Positions 15,500-22,950 of a DNA stretch of 26,253 bases are shown in pieces; position 1 is the stretch's first letter, and every line of letters begins with the position of its first letter. The notes below the pieces were generated by a model. It was given only the letters and a program-made list of their open reading frames with translations, was not told where the DNA came from and made no database searches. This DNA comes from Deltaproteobacteria bacterium UBA2385 (GTDB taxonomy: Bacteria; Myxococcota_A; UBA796; UBA2385). A program made the position numbers and the translations under genes. The stretch covers positions 1-26,253 of the forward strand of contig DDSR01000331.1 in the NCBI GenBank assembly GCA_002343455.1. Direction: 5' to 3'.

Positions 15500-15799
15500 A
15501 TGCCCGCCCTGCTCGTGCTCCTGCTCGCCTGCGGGCTGAGCGAGGATCGGTTCGCCGAAGAGATGAGCGTGGCCGTCTGCGACCTCTACGAGGAGTGCGG
15601 CTACACCGAGACCTTCGGCTTCGAGTCCGTCGATCAGTGCCAGGAGGTCGTCTTCAGCAGCTATGACCCCGCAGCCGGGACCTGCGCCGACCACCAGCCG
15701 GGGCCCTCGGCGGACTGCCTGGACGGCGTCGCCGCGATGAGCTGCCAGGACCTCTACGACGCGGCCTGGCCGGCGGAGTGCAGCGCGCGCTGCGGCTGA
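15500..15799 (+). CDS. Small eight-cysteine lipoprotein, paralogue 3
   Basis: This 99-residue protein has a very short signal with LLAC (Cys11) and then cysteines at 27, 33, 47, 62, 73, 82, 94 and 98, the same scaffold as the two upstream paralogues (lipid Cys, 15 residues, Cys, 5 residues, Cys, 12-13 residues, Cys). CDLYEECGYTETFG closely matches paralogue 1. The ATG follows the upstream TAG without a gap and has no clear ribosome site of its own, so it depends on termination-reinitiation from paralogue 2. The signal lacks a basic residue before the hydrophobic core, which is atypical. It ends 2 bases before the convergent hemC stop. Confidence 0.8.
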   Translation: MPALLVLLLACGLSEDRFAEEMSVAVCDLYEECGYTETFGFESVDQCQEVVFSSYDPAAGTCADHQPGPSADCLDGVAAMSCQDLYDAAWPAECSARCG

Positions 15800-15801
15800 G
15801 C

Positions 15802-16671
15802 TCAGGCGCGCAGCTGCCGCGCCAGCTCCTGGCCGAGGGCGACCGGGTCGGCGCCTTGCAGGCGCACCCGCCGCACCCCCGCGCCCTGGGGTCCGGCAGC
15901 CTCGCCGTGGAGGCTGCCGCCGACGAGCCGGACGTGACACGCCACGGGCACATCGCAGCCGCCACCGTAGGCCGCCAGGAAGGCCCGCTCGGCCAGCGCC
16001 GCGGACCGCGAGTCGGGGTGATCGACCGAGGCCAGCAGGCCCAGGACCCGCGTGTCGTCGCGGCGGCACTGCAGCCCCAGGATGCCCTGCCCGACCGCGG
16101 GCAGCACCTGGTCGACCTCCAGCGGGACGATGTCCGGCCGCTGGATGCCCAGCCGCCCCAGGCCGGCCATTGCCAGCACGACCGCGTCGTAGTCGCCCCG
16201 ATCCCGCTTGGCGAGGCGGGTGTCGACGTTGCCGCGGATGTCCCGCAGCTCGAGGTCGGGGCGCAGCGCCTGGAGCTGGGTGCGCCGACGCAGCGAGCCC
16301 GTGCCGACCACCGCGCCCTGCCGCAGCTGGTCCAGGGGGGCCCCGACCAGGGCGTCCCGTGGATCGGCCCGCAGCGGGAAGGCGCCCAGGCAGAGCCCTT
16401 CGGCGTCCTCGGTCGGCAGGTCCTTGAGCGAGTGCACCGCGAAGTCGATGCTGCCGTCACGGAGGGCCTCCTCCAGCTCGGCCGTGAAGAGCCCCTTGCC
16501 GCCAATGGCGGCCAGCGGCCGATCCTGGACCTGGTCGCCCCGGGTCCGGATCACCCGCAGCTCGACACGCACCCCGGTCAGCTCGGAGATGGTCTGGCCG
16601 ACCTGTCCGCTCTGCGCAAGGGCCAGCTGGCTGCCGCGGGTTCCCAGGACAAGCACATCAACGTCGCTCAT
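15802..16671 (-). CDS. hemC: Hydroxymethylbilane synthase (porphobilinogen deaminase)
   Basis: The 289-residue protein polymerises four porphobilinogens into hydroxymethylbilane in the cytoplasm. Family blocks are clear: LGTRGSQLALAQ at the N terminus, GGKGLFTAELEEAL, DFAVHSLKDLPT, GTGSLRRRTQL, RGNVDTRL, and the cofactor-attachment site YGGGCDVP with Cys239, which carries the dipyrromethane. Length is slightly below the usual 300-310. It overlaps the end of hemA by 14 bases, so the two are translated together. On this strand the next heme gene, hemD, follows only after about 710 bases occupied by two opposite-strand genes and a promoter. Confidence 0.97.
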   Translation of the reverse strand: MSDVDVLVLGTRGSQLALAQSGQVGQTISELTGVRVELRVIRTRGDQVQDRPLAAIGGKGLFTAELEEALRDGSIDFAVHSLKDLPTEDAEGLCLGAFPLRADPRDALVGAPLDQLRQGAVVGTGSLRRRTQLQALRPDLELRDIRGNVDTRLAKRDRGDYDAVVLAMAGLGRLGIQRPDIVPLEVDQVLPAVGQGILGLQCRRDDTRVLGLLASVDHPDSRSAALAERAFLAAYGGGCDVPVACHVRLVGGSLHGEAAGPQGAGVRRVRLQGADPVALGQELARQLRA

Positions 16672-17944
16672 GGTCTACCTCCAGTTCGTTCGCCCAGGCG
16701 CCGAGCAGCAGCTCCAGGCCGGCGCCGTCGCCGGACTCGCCCAGCTCCCGCGCCTTGCGGATGGGCTCGTGCAGGACCTTCTTCATCATGGCGCGGCTCA
16801 TCGCCTCGATGACCTCGCGATCCTCGGGCGAGAGGCGGTCCAGCACCTGGTGCGCCCGCTGCAGCTCGGCCTGCCGGATCTGCTCGGCGCGTCGAGCCAC
16901 CGCCCCGATGCCGGCGCGAACCTCGGCGCTGTGCATCCAGGAGATGCAGCGCTGCACCTCTTCGTCGACGATCCGCTCGGCGTCGGTGGTGGCCTCGACC
17001 CGGGCGCTGCGTCCCTGGTCGGCCACCTGGCGCAGATCGTCGATGTCGAAGCGGAACATGCCGTCGAGCTTGTCGGCCGCGGGGTCGATGTTGCGCGGGA
17101 CCGACAGGTCGATCAAGACCAGCGAGCGGTAGCGCCGCCGCCGGGCGATCTGCGCCAGCTCGACGCCGTCGAGCAGGTAGCGCCCCGCCGCGGTGCTGGT
17201 CATGACGATGTCCACCCGCTCCAGGTACCGACCGATCTCGTCCAGGGGGATCGCCGAGGCCCCGAAGGTGTGGGCCAGCTCGGCGCCGCGGGCGAAGGTG
17301 CGGTTGGCCACGACCAGCTCGCCCAGGCCGTAGTCCACCAGGGCCCGGGCCACGACCTGGCCGTGCTCGCCGGCGCCGATCAGCAGGGCCGAGCGCCCCT
17401 CCATCTCGCCCAGCACCTGGCGGGCCAACTCCACCCCGGCCCGACCGATGCTGACGGCCTCCCTGGCGATGCGGGTCTCGGAGCGCACCCGCTTGGCGAC
17501 CAGCAGGGCGCGGTCCAGGACGCCGTGCAGCACCGGACCCGCGGCGTGGTGCTCCTGGGCGATCCGGTAGGCCTCGCGGACCTGCCCGACGATCTGCGGC
17601 TCGCCGAGCACCATGCTGTCCAGGCTGCTGGTGACCCGGAAGAGGTGCCGGACCGCGTCGTGGTCCTGGTGCCGGTACAGGTGCGGCAGGGTCTTGCGCG
17701 CCAGCAGCCCCTGGCTCTCGGCCAGCCAGGAGGCGATCGCCTCGCTGTCGACGCCGGAGGCCGGGACCGTGTAGAGCTCGACCCGGTTGCAGGTGGAGAG
17801 CAGCACGCCTTCGCTGCCCAGGCCCTGCGACCGGAGCTGGGCGAGCAGCTCGGGGACCCGGCTCTCGGGGACGGCCAGCCGCTCGCGCAGGTCGAGCGGG
17901 GCGGTGTGATGGCTGAGGCCGACGGCCACGATCCCGTGTCCCAT
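16658..17944 (-). CDS. hemA: Glutamyl-tRNA reductase
   Basis: The 428-residue enzyme reduces glutamyl-tRNA to glutamate-1-semialdehyde, the first step of C5-pathway heme synthesis. The catalytic Cys52 is in LLSTCNRVELY; other signatures are SSLDSMVLGEPQIVGQV, the NADPH site LIGAGEHGQVVARAL and ANRTFARGAELA, and the C-terminal dimerisation helices. The ATG overlaps the stop of the upstream membrane-protein gene (TGATG), a classic hemX-hemA arrangement. The C5 pathway rules out the ALA-synthase route used in alphaproteobacteria. hemC overlaps its end. Confidence 0.98.
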   Translation of the reverse strand: MGHGIVAVGLSHHTAPLDLRERLAVPESRVPELLAQLRSQGLGSEGVLLSTCNRVELYTVPASGVDSEAIASWLAESQGLLARKTLPHLYRHQDHDAVRHLFRVTSSLDSMVLGEPQIVGQVREAYRIAQEHHAAGPVLHGVLDRALLVAKRVRSETRIAREAVSIGRAGVELARQVLGEMEGRSALLIGAGEHGQVVARALVDYGLGELVVANRTFARGAELAHTFGASAIPLDEIGRYLERVDIVMTSTAAGRYLLDGVELAQIARRRRYRSLVLIDLSVPRNIDPAADKLDGMFRFDIDDLRQVADQGRSARVEATTDAERIVDEEVQRCISWMHSAEVRAGIGAVARRAEQIRQAELQRAHQVLDRLSPEDREVIEAMSRAMMKKVLHEPIRKARELGESGDGAGLELLLGAWANELEVDHERR

Positions 17945-18729
17945 CAAGCCAGCCCGTGCCAGCCGGAGATGACCAGCCCCACGCCGATCATGAGGAACAG
18001 CACGACGAAGCCGCCCAGCCCGAAGACCGCCGCCACCCGGCCACGCCAGCCAGCCAGCCAGCGCACCACCAGCCCGGCCGCGTACCAGGTCCAGACGCCC
18101 AGGGAGAGCAGCGTGGTGAAGTCCCCCGGGCGGAGCCGCACCTCCTGGGTCGCCGCCCAGGCGAAGCCGACCACCATCCCCGCCGTCAGCGAGACGAAGC
18201 CGAAGGCCATGGTCCGCAGGATGAGCCGGTCGAGGGTGTCCAGGGAGGGCAGACGCCCGAGATCGGTGAGGCGCTTGCTCTTCAGGCGGCGCTGGACCAC
18301 CAGGTAGAGGGCCGACATCGAGAAGGTCAGCGCCAGGCCCGCGAAGCCGGTCAGGACCAGGGCGATATGGGCCAGGAAGAAGGGCGACTGCTTGAGCGGC
18401 TCGCCCTCGGGCGCGGGCGCGACGATGGCCAGGCCCAGGAGCACGGTCGCGACCCCGAGCAGGATCCGGCGCAAGCCGCCCATCTGCGGGCGCCGTCCCC
18501 ACCACTCGCGGGCCAGCACGACCACCAGCGCGGTGGCCCCCAGGCCCTCGGTCATGGAGCGCAGCGGCACATCCTCCAGGAAGAAGGCCAGGGTCAGGCC
18601 CTGGATGTGCAGCAGCACGCCGGCAGGCACCCACCACCGCGCCGCCAACATGCGCAGCCGCCCGTCGTCGCGGGCGATCATCGGCGCGAGGTAGCAGAGC
18701 AAAGCCACGATGAGCAGGGCGCGTTCCAC
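17944..18729 (-). CDS. HemX/CcsA-like cytochrome c assembly membrane protein
   Basis: This 261-residue protein has about eight hydrophobic segments and matches the CcsA/CcmC/HemX superfamily found next to hemA in many bacteria. Members handle heme at the inner membrane or influence HemA level. The tryptophan-rich WGxxWxWDPKE loop of true heme-handling CcsA proteins is not seen; its place reads GFAWAATQEVRLRPGDFTTLLSLGVWTWYAAG, a degenerate form like that in HemX. The start is GTG at 18729; no strong ribosome site is seen. It begins the presumed heme operon and overlaps hemA by one base. Confidence 0.85.
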   Translation of the reverse strand: MERALLIVALLCYLAPMIARDDGRLRMLAARWWVPAGVLLHIQGLTLAFFLEDVPLRSMTEGLGATALVVVLAREWWGRRPQMGGLRRILLGVATVLLGLAIVAPAPEGEPLKQSPFFLAHIALVLTGFAGLALTFSMSALYLVVQRRLKSKRLTDLGRLPSLDTLDRLILRTMAFGFVSLTAGMVVGFAWAATQEVRLRPGDFTTLLSLGVWTWYAAGLVVRWLAGWRGRVAAVFGLGGFVVLFLMIGVGLVISGWHGLA

Positions 18730-18791
18730 GGACGCCGCCTATCCCGCCCGCGGCCGGACTGCGCCTGGGAGCGAGGCGCCCCCCGGCCGGC

Positions 18792-20657
18792 TCAGCGCTT
18801 CGGGGACCGGGTCGGCGGGGGCGGGGGTTTGTCGGCCTCCCGCACCTGGCGCTCCTGCTCGTCCCGCTTGCGGACCTCGTCCACGCCCTTTCGACGCAGC
18901 AGGCGCAGCCGGAGGCGACGGCGCGCCTCGATGTGATCGGGGAACTCCTTCACCGCGTCTTCGAAGGCCTTGTAGGCGGCCGCCTCCCGGTCGCTCTCCA
19001 GCAGGGCCTCTCCCAGCAGGTACAGCAGCTCGGCCCGGGCCCGACCGTCGGGGACCTGCATCTCCAGCAGCTCGGTCGCCAGGCCGAAGGCGTCGAGCTG
19101 ACCGGTCAGCCGCCGCAGCCTGGCCCGCAAGAAGCGCAGCTTCCAGTCGTCCGGGTGCAGCTCGAAGCCCCGATTGGCCGCCTCGAGCGCCAGGGGGTAC
19201 TTCTGGCCGCGAAAGGCGGCCTCGGCCTCGGCGAGGTGGATTCGAGCGCGCCGCTTGTCCGACTCGCTGGACCAGGTCCGCCCCTCTTCCCGGGCCAGGA
19301 GCCGCTGGCGAAGATCCTCGGCCTGCGCCGGCTGCTTGAGCTGGTCGTAGGCCTCGTTGACCAGGGAGAAGATGTCCCGCACCACCTTGAGCACCTCGTC
19401 GGGCTGTCGGGCGAAGCGGTCGGGGTGGTAGTTGGAGGAGAGCAGCCGGAAGCGCTCGGCGAGGCTGCGAGGCTCGAGATCGCTGGACCTGGTGATGCCG
19501 AACACGCCAGCGGCGTCCAGGTCGCGCAGCCGGGCCCGATCGTCGAGGAGCTTGGTCAGCTGCTCGCTGCGGCCCTCACGGCGCGAGCGAGGGGTCGCCC
19601 CGGCGCGGTCGGCGGGTGCAGGCGCGGGCGCAGGCTCGGGAGGCAACCTGAGGGTCACGAGGCCCAGCTGCAGCAGCAAGTCGACGGCCAGCCACCCTCC
19701 ATCGTCGGCCCCCAGCAGCTCGCCCAGGCGCTGCCCCTTTGCGGCGGCCTTGCTGAGCCGGAGCGCCGCCGCCGGGAGCTGCGCCCCCTCGACGGCTTCC
19801 CCCCCTGCCACCAGGACGTCGTCGAGCAGCGGCTCCAGCACCTGGCGGACCTGGGCAGCGCTGCGGCACTGGCGCATCGCCATCGAGAGGATCCAGGGGA
19901 CCTCGCGCGGCAAGGGGAAGGCGTCCCCGTCGGGCTGGACCTGGGGCTCGAAGAGGATCATCCCGCCCAGCCGACCGACGGCGGCGAGCAGCGCTCGGCC
20001 AACGGCCAGGGCCAGCCCGTCGAGGGCCTGATCGACTGGGACACCCTGGGCGATCGCCTTGCCGAGCAGGGTCGAGAAGCTGTCGCCGGCGTCGGCGACG
20101 AGGCCCAGGCCCTCGAGCGGACCGCTGAGACCGCGCCCCTGCACGATCTGGCCGTCCTGGATGAAGAGCTCCAGCTCGTCGGGGTCCAGGAAGAGCTCGA
20201 TCCGCCCCGTGGCCCGGGCCTTCCAGATGGACCAGAGGACCCTCAGCGGCGGAAAGGCCTCGACCGGACCCTCGATCCGCTCCAGATCGAGCGTCGGACT
20301 GAGCCCCTCGTCCCGCTCGAGCCGCGCAAGCACCGTCCCCAGGGTCGCCAAGGAGAAGGGGGGCCGCAGCAGCGCGTCCGGCCACTCGTCGAAGACGAGC
20401 CCCAGGCCGGTGCGGATGCCCGCACCGGTCCAGACCAGCGCCGGTCGAGGCTCGGGCTGCTGCGCCCGCAGCTGGACGGCCCGCCGACCGGCCCGGCAGC
20501 CGGGGTCGTTGTCGACGATCCACAGGGCACAGCCCTGGGCCTGTGGCCCCGGGGGCAGGCTCGGCTGGACCAGCACGTCGAGCCCCAGCGCGCGCAGCAC
20601 CGCGACGCTCTCGGCGACGAAGGCCTGGTTCTCGCTGATGAGGAGCGCGCGGCTCAC
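18792..20657 (-). CDS. Receiver-like / DUF4388-like / J-domain / TPR fusion protein
   Basis: This 621-residue protein appears to have four parts. Residues 1-115 resemble a response-regulator receiver: LLISEN, then LWIVDND with Asp49 near the phosphoacceptor place, and LLRPPFS where the conserved Lys is replaced by Arg. Residues about 130-340 resemble the DUF4388/PATAN module of myxobacterial signalling proteins (ATGRIELFLD, IVQGRGL). After a Pro-Ala linker, residues 375-455 form a J domain with the HPD motif at 411-413 (NYHPDRF), which would stimulate DnaK. Residues 470-590 are TPR-like helices, ending in a basic Pro-rich tail. The start is GTG with an excellent AGGAGG site, and no membrane segment is seen. 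It lies 62 bases before the heme operon on the same strand. Confidence 0.75.
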   Translation of the reverse strand: MSRALLISENQAFVAESVAVLRALGLDVLVQPSLPPGPQAQGCALWIVDNDPGCRAGRRAVQLRAQQPEPRPALVWTGAGIRTGLGLVFDEWPDALLRPPFSLATLGTVLARLERDEGLSPTLDLERIEGPVEAFPPLRVLWSIWKARATGRIELFLDPDELELFIQDGQIVQGRGLSGPLEGLGLVADAGDSFSTLLGKAIAQGVPVDQALDGLALAVGRALLAAVGRLGGMILFEPQVQPDGDAFPLPREVPWILSMAMRQCRSAAQVRQVLEPLLDDVLVAGGEAVEGAQLPAAALRLSKAAAKGQRLGELLGADDGGWLAVDLLLQLGLVTLRLPPEPAPAPAPADRAGATPRSRREGRSEQLTKLLDDRARLRDLDAAGVFGITRSSDLEPRSLAERFRLLSSNYHPDRFARQPDEVLKVVRDIFSLVNEAYDQLKQPAQAEDLRQRLLAREEGRTWSSESDKRRARIHLAEAEAAFRGQKYPLALEAANRGFELHPDDWKLRFLRARLRRLTGQLDAFGLATELLEMQVPDGRARAELLYLLGEALLESDREAAAYKAFEDAVKEFPDHIEARRRLRLRLLRRKGVDEVRKRDEQERQVREADKPPPPPTRSPKR

Positions 20658-20865
20658 GTTTCCTCCTGAAGCCGTGCTCCGGCTCGCCCGAAGGTTAATC
20701 GGAAACGGCGAGGGGGGCTGGGGGCTCGCCGGCCCACACCCCCCCGAGGGAAGCGATCCAGGTCTTGCCCCGCCCGGCCCCTGCGTCTAAGGAGGGCTGA
20801 CGGCGCCCGAAGCCCTCTCCCTTCTCTCCGTCGTTCTGCCTCCCCTCCCCTCCCCTGGATGTCCC
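20658..20865. other. Divergent intergenic region between J-domain protein and thioredoxin
   Basis: The longest gene-free stretch (208 bases). It holds the strong minus-strand ribosome site of the J-domain gene, a G-run/C-run hairpin candidate (GGGGGG 20712-20717 with C-run 20739-20745), a weak plus-strand promoter candidate (TTGCCC 20765-20770, 17 bases, TAAGGA 20788-20793), and a long pyrimidine tract just before the thioredoxin ATG. No RNA gene is recognised. Confidence 0.35.
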
Positions 20866-21198
20866 ATGGCCAGCCCCAAGGTCCACAGCGTCTCCGACTC
20901 CTCCTTCGACGAGCAGATCATCTCCAGCGAGCTGCCCGTGCTGCTCGACTTCACCGCGACCTGGTGCGGCCCCTGCCAGCGCATCGCCCCCCTGATCGAC
21001 GCCATCGCCGACAAGCTCGACGGCAAGGTCAAGGTCTGCAAGCTCGACATCGACGCCAACCCCAAGGCGCCCTCCAAGTACGGCATCCGCGGGGTGCCCA
21101 CCCTGATGCTCTTCCAGGGCGGCAAGCAGGTGGCCACCCACGTCGGCGCCCTCAACGGCGCCCAGCTCGACGCCTTCGTCAAGCAGGTCACCGGCTGA
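20866..21198 (+). CDS. trxA: Thioredoxin
   Basis: This 110-residue protein is a standard cytoplasmic thioredoxin, a general protein-disulfide reductase. The active site WCGPC has Cys34 and Cys37, preceded by LLDFTAT, and the cis-proline is Pro78 in RGVPTL. The usual Asp and Lys positions (LLDF, KVCKLDIDANP) are kept. There is no signal peptide. The ATG at 20866 has no good purine-rich ribosome site; a pyrimidine-rich leader precedes it, which is odd for a normally well-expressed protein. It converges with the nitroreductase gene, with four bases between stops. Confidence 0.96.
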   Translation: MASPKVHSVSDSSFDEQIISSELPVLLDFTATWCGPCQRIAPLIDAIADKLDGKVKVCKLDIDANPKAPSKYGIRGVPTLMLFQGGKQVATHVGALNGAQLDAFVKQVTG

Positions 21199-21202
21199 GC
21201 CT

Positions 21203-21775
21203 TCAGTCCTCGCCCAGGCGCTGGACGATCTCGCTCAGCTCCAGGCGCCCGTTGGGCTGCTGACGCACCAGCAGGTCCTCGGGCAGCTCGGAGCCGTCGC
21301 CCGGGTGGCCCAGCGCCACCACGCAGAGCGCCTCATGGCTCTCGGCGCTCAACCCGGCCAGGGCCAAGGCCTGTTCGGCCGAGAAGCCTCCCATCGCGTG
21401 GGTGATCAGCCCCAGCGAGCGCGCCTGCAGCGCCATGCTCATCCAGGCCGCCCCGGTGTCGAAGGCCGCCCAGCGGTTGGGCGTCCCGTTGCGCCGGGTC
21501 AGGCGCCTGGCGAAGACCAGGATCAACACCGGCGCGCGATCCGCCCAGCGGCGGTTGCCGGCGACGAGCACGGCGCGGGCTCGCTCGACGGTCTCGGGGC
21601 GGTCGGCCACCACCAGGTGCCAGGGCTGGTCGTTGTTGGACGAGGGGGCCCAGCGGGCGGCCTCGAGCACCGCCTCGAGGTCTCGGGGATCGACCGCGGC
21701 GGGCGAGAAGGAGACCGGAGACCAGCGCTCGATGAAGCGGGGGTCGAGGCGGGGGGAGACGGGGACTCGGGACAT
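21203..21775 (-). CDS. Nitroreductase family FMN-dependent oxidoreductase
   Basis: This 190-residue protein belongs to the nitroreductase superfamily, dimeric FMN enzymes that use NAD(P)H to reduce nitro groups, quinones or other acceptors. Seen are the N-terminal ERWSPVSFSP with the FMN-phosphate Arg/Ser region, the AARWAPSSNNDQPWHLVV block, and the C-terminal GLITHAMGGFSAEQ and ALGHPGDGSELPE blocks. Length is typical. Its start is 5 bases after the phospholipase-D-like gene stop, so it is the third gene of a minus-strand operon starting at 24650. The physiological substrate cannot be told. Confidence 0.9.
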   Translation of the reverse strand: MSRVPVSPRLDPRFIERWSPVSFSPAAVDPRDLEAVLEAARWAPSSNNDQPWHLVVADRPETVERARAVLVAGNRRWADRAPVLILVFARRLTRRNGTPNRWAAFDTGAAWMSMALQARSLGLITHAMGGFSAEQALALAGLSAESHEALCVVALGHPGDGSELPEDLLVRQQPNGRLELSEIVQRLGED

Positions 21776-21780
21776 GGCTG

Positions 21781-22950
21781 CTACTCACGGATTCGGGGTT
21801 CGGGGTAATCGCGGTCGGGGTCGAGGGTCTCGCAGTACGGGCTGGACCAGAGGCCCTCGAAGCTCGCGTCCAGCGAGGTGGCGACGGCCTCGCCCTCGAT
21901 CAACAGGCCGGCGTTGCGGCTCTTGTAGAAGTAGTCGCTGCCGATGTTGCTGGTTCCGACCCAGGAGCGGGCGCCATCGACCACCATGAACTTGGAGTGG
22001 ATGACACGGGCGAAAGGGATGAAGCCCTGGCTCGCCTCTGGGATGGTAGCTACCCGAAGATCGACGCCGGGCAAGCGGGCCAGCTCGCGCAAGGCGCCGA
22101 TGCGGGACCGGCGAAGGCCCCAGTGGGCGACGATGATCTCGACGCGAACGCCCCTCGCGGCGGCCTCGGCCAGGGCGTCCTGGAATTCGAACCACTCCTC
22201 GCCGCCGTACTCGCGGGTCTCGTAGGACATCACCTGCAGGCGCACGCTGGTCTGCGCCTTGGCGATCCAGTCCAGCAGGTAGGGCAGGTCCCAGAGGGCC
22301 GGCTCCGGCAGCAGCTCCTTGGGGCTGAAGACCGGGAGGACCGTGACCTTGCCCTGCGGGCTGCGCACCGTGGACGGCAAGGTCTGCGTGGTGGACACCG
22401 GCGGCGCCGCCTCCCCCCCGGCCCGGGCCCAGTCGGCCTCGAAGACCTGCCGGGTCGCGGCGGCGACGGACTCGTCCTGCACCCAGGCACCGAGCTCCTG
22501 GATGTGCTCCAGGCTGCGCCAGTCGAAGTTCTGGCTGCCGACCAGCACCTCGTCGTCGATCCGCATCAGCTTGGCGTGCAGGACGCCCCCGGTGACCTGC
22601 TTGAGGTCGAGCAGCCGGACCTCGATGCCCGGGACGGCCCCGAGCTGCTCCAGGAGCTGCGGGTAGGTCTTGGTGAAGCCCGCGTCGGCCAGGAAGCGGA
22701 CCTTCACCCCGCGGGCCGCGGCCTGTTGCAGGGCCTGGACCACCGGGCCCAGGCGGCCGCCGGGCTCGTCGATGGCGTAGAAGTGCATCAGGTCGATGCC
22801 CTCCTCCGCCGCCTGGATGCGCTCCACCCAGACCTGGTGGGCCTCGGGCATGTCCGGCCGGTCCAGGCTGGTCTGCACGGGGAAGGTCTCGAAGAGCAGC
22901 AGGCGACCGGGGCTGGCGCAGGCGAGCAGGGCGGCGAGGACCAGGATCAT
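21781..22950 (-). CDS. Phospholipase D-like lipoprotein with two HKD motifs
   Basis: This 389-residue protein contains two complete HxKxxxxD motifs: His125-Lys127-Asp132 (HAKLMRIDDEVLVGSQNFD) and His318-Lys320-Asp325 (HSKFMVVDGARSWVGTSNIG). That is the layout of cardiolipin synthases and other phosphatidyl transferases or phosphodiesterases. Instead of the two N-terminal membrane helices of cardiolipin synthase, it has a short lipoprotein signal ending LLAC (Cys11), so it is probably on the outer face of a membrane. A low-complexity linker separates the halves (about 175-200). The ATG overlaps the stop of the membrane-protein gene (ATGA), with GGAG upstream, suggesting a joint envelope-lipid role. 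Confidence 0.9.
   Translation of the reverse strand: MILVLAALLACASPGRLLLFETFPVQTSLDRPDMPEAHQVWVERIQAAEEGIDLMHFYAIDEPGGRLGPVVQALQQAAARGVKVRFLADAGFTKTYPQLLEQLGAVPGIEVRLLDLKQVTGGVLHAKLMRIDDEVLVGSQNFDWRSLEHIQELGAWVQDESVAAATRQVFEADWARAGGEAAPPVSTTQTLPSTVRSPQGKVTVLPVFSPKELLPEPALWDLPYLLDWIAKAQTSVRLQVMSYETREYGGEEWFEFQDALAEAAARGVRVEIIVAHWGLRRSRIGALRELARLPGVDLRVATIPEASQGFIPFARVIHSKFMVVDGARSWVGTSNIGSDYFYKSRNAGLLIEGEAVATSLDASFEGLWSSPYCETLDPDRDYPEPRIRE

Noticed and set aside
20712..20745. G-run/C-run hairpin as a terminator or G-quadruplex
   Set aside because: No T-run follows on either strand and the four G-runs needed for a quadruplex are not regularly spaced; it is listed only as content of the intergenic region.
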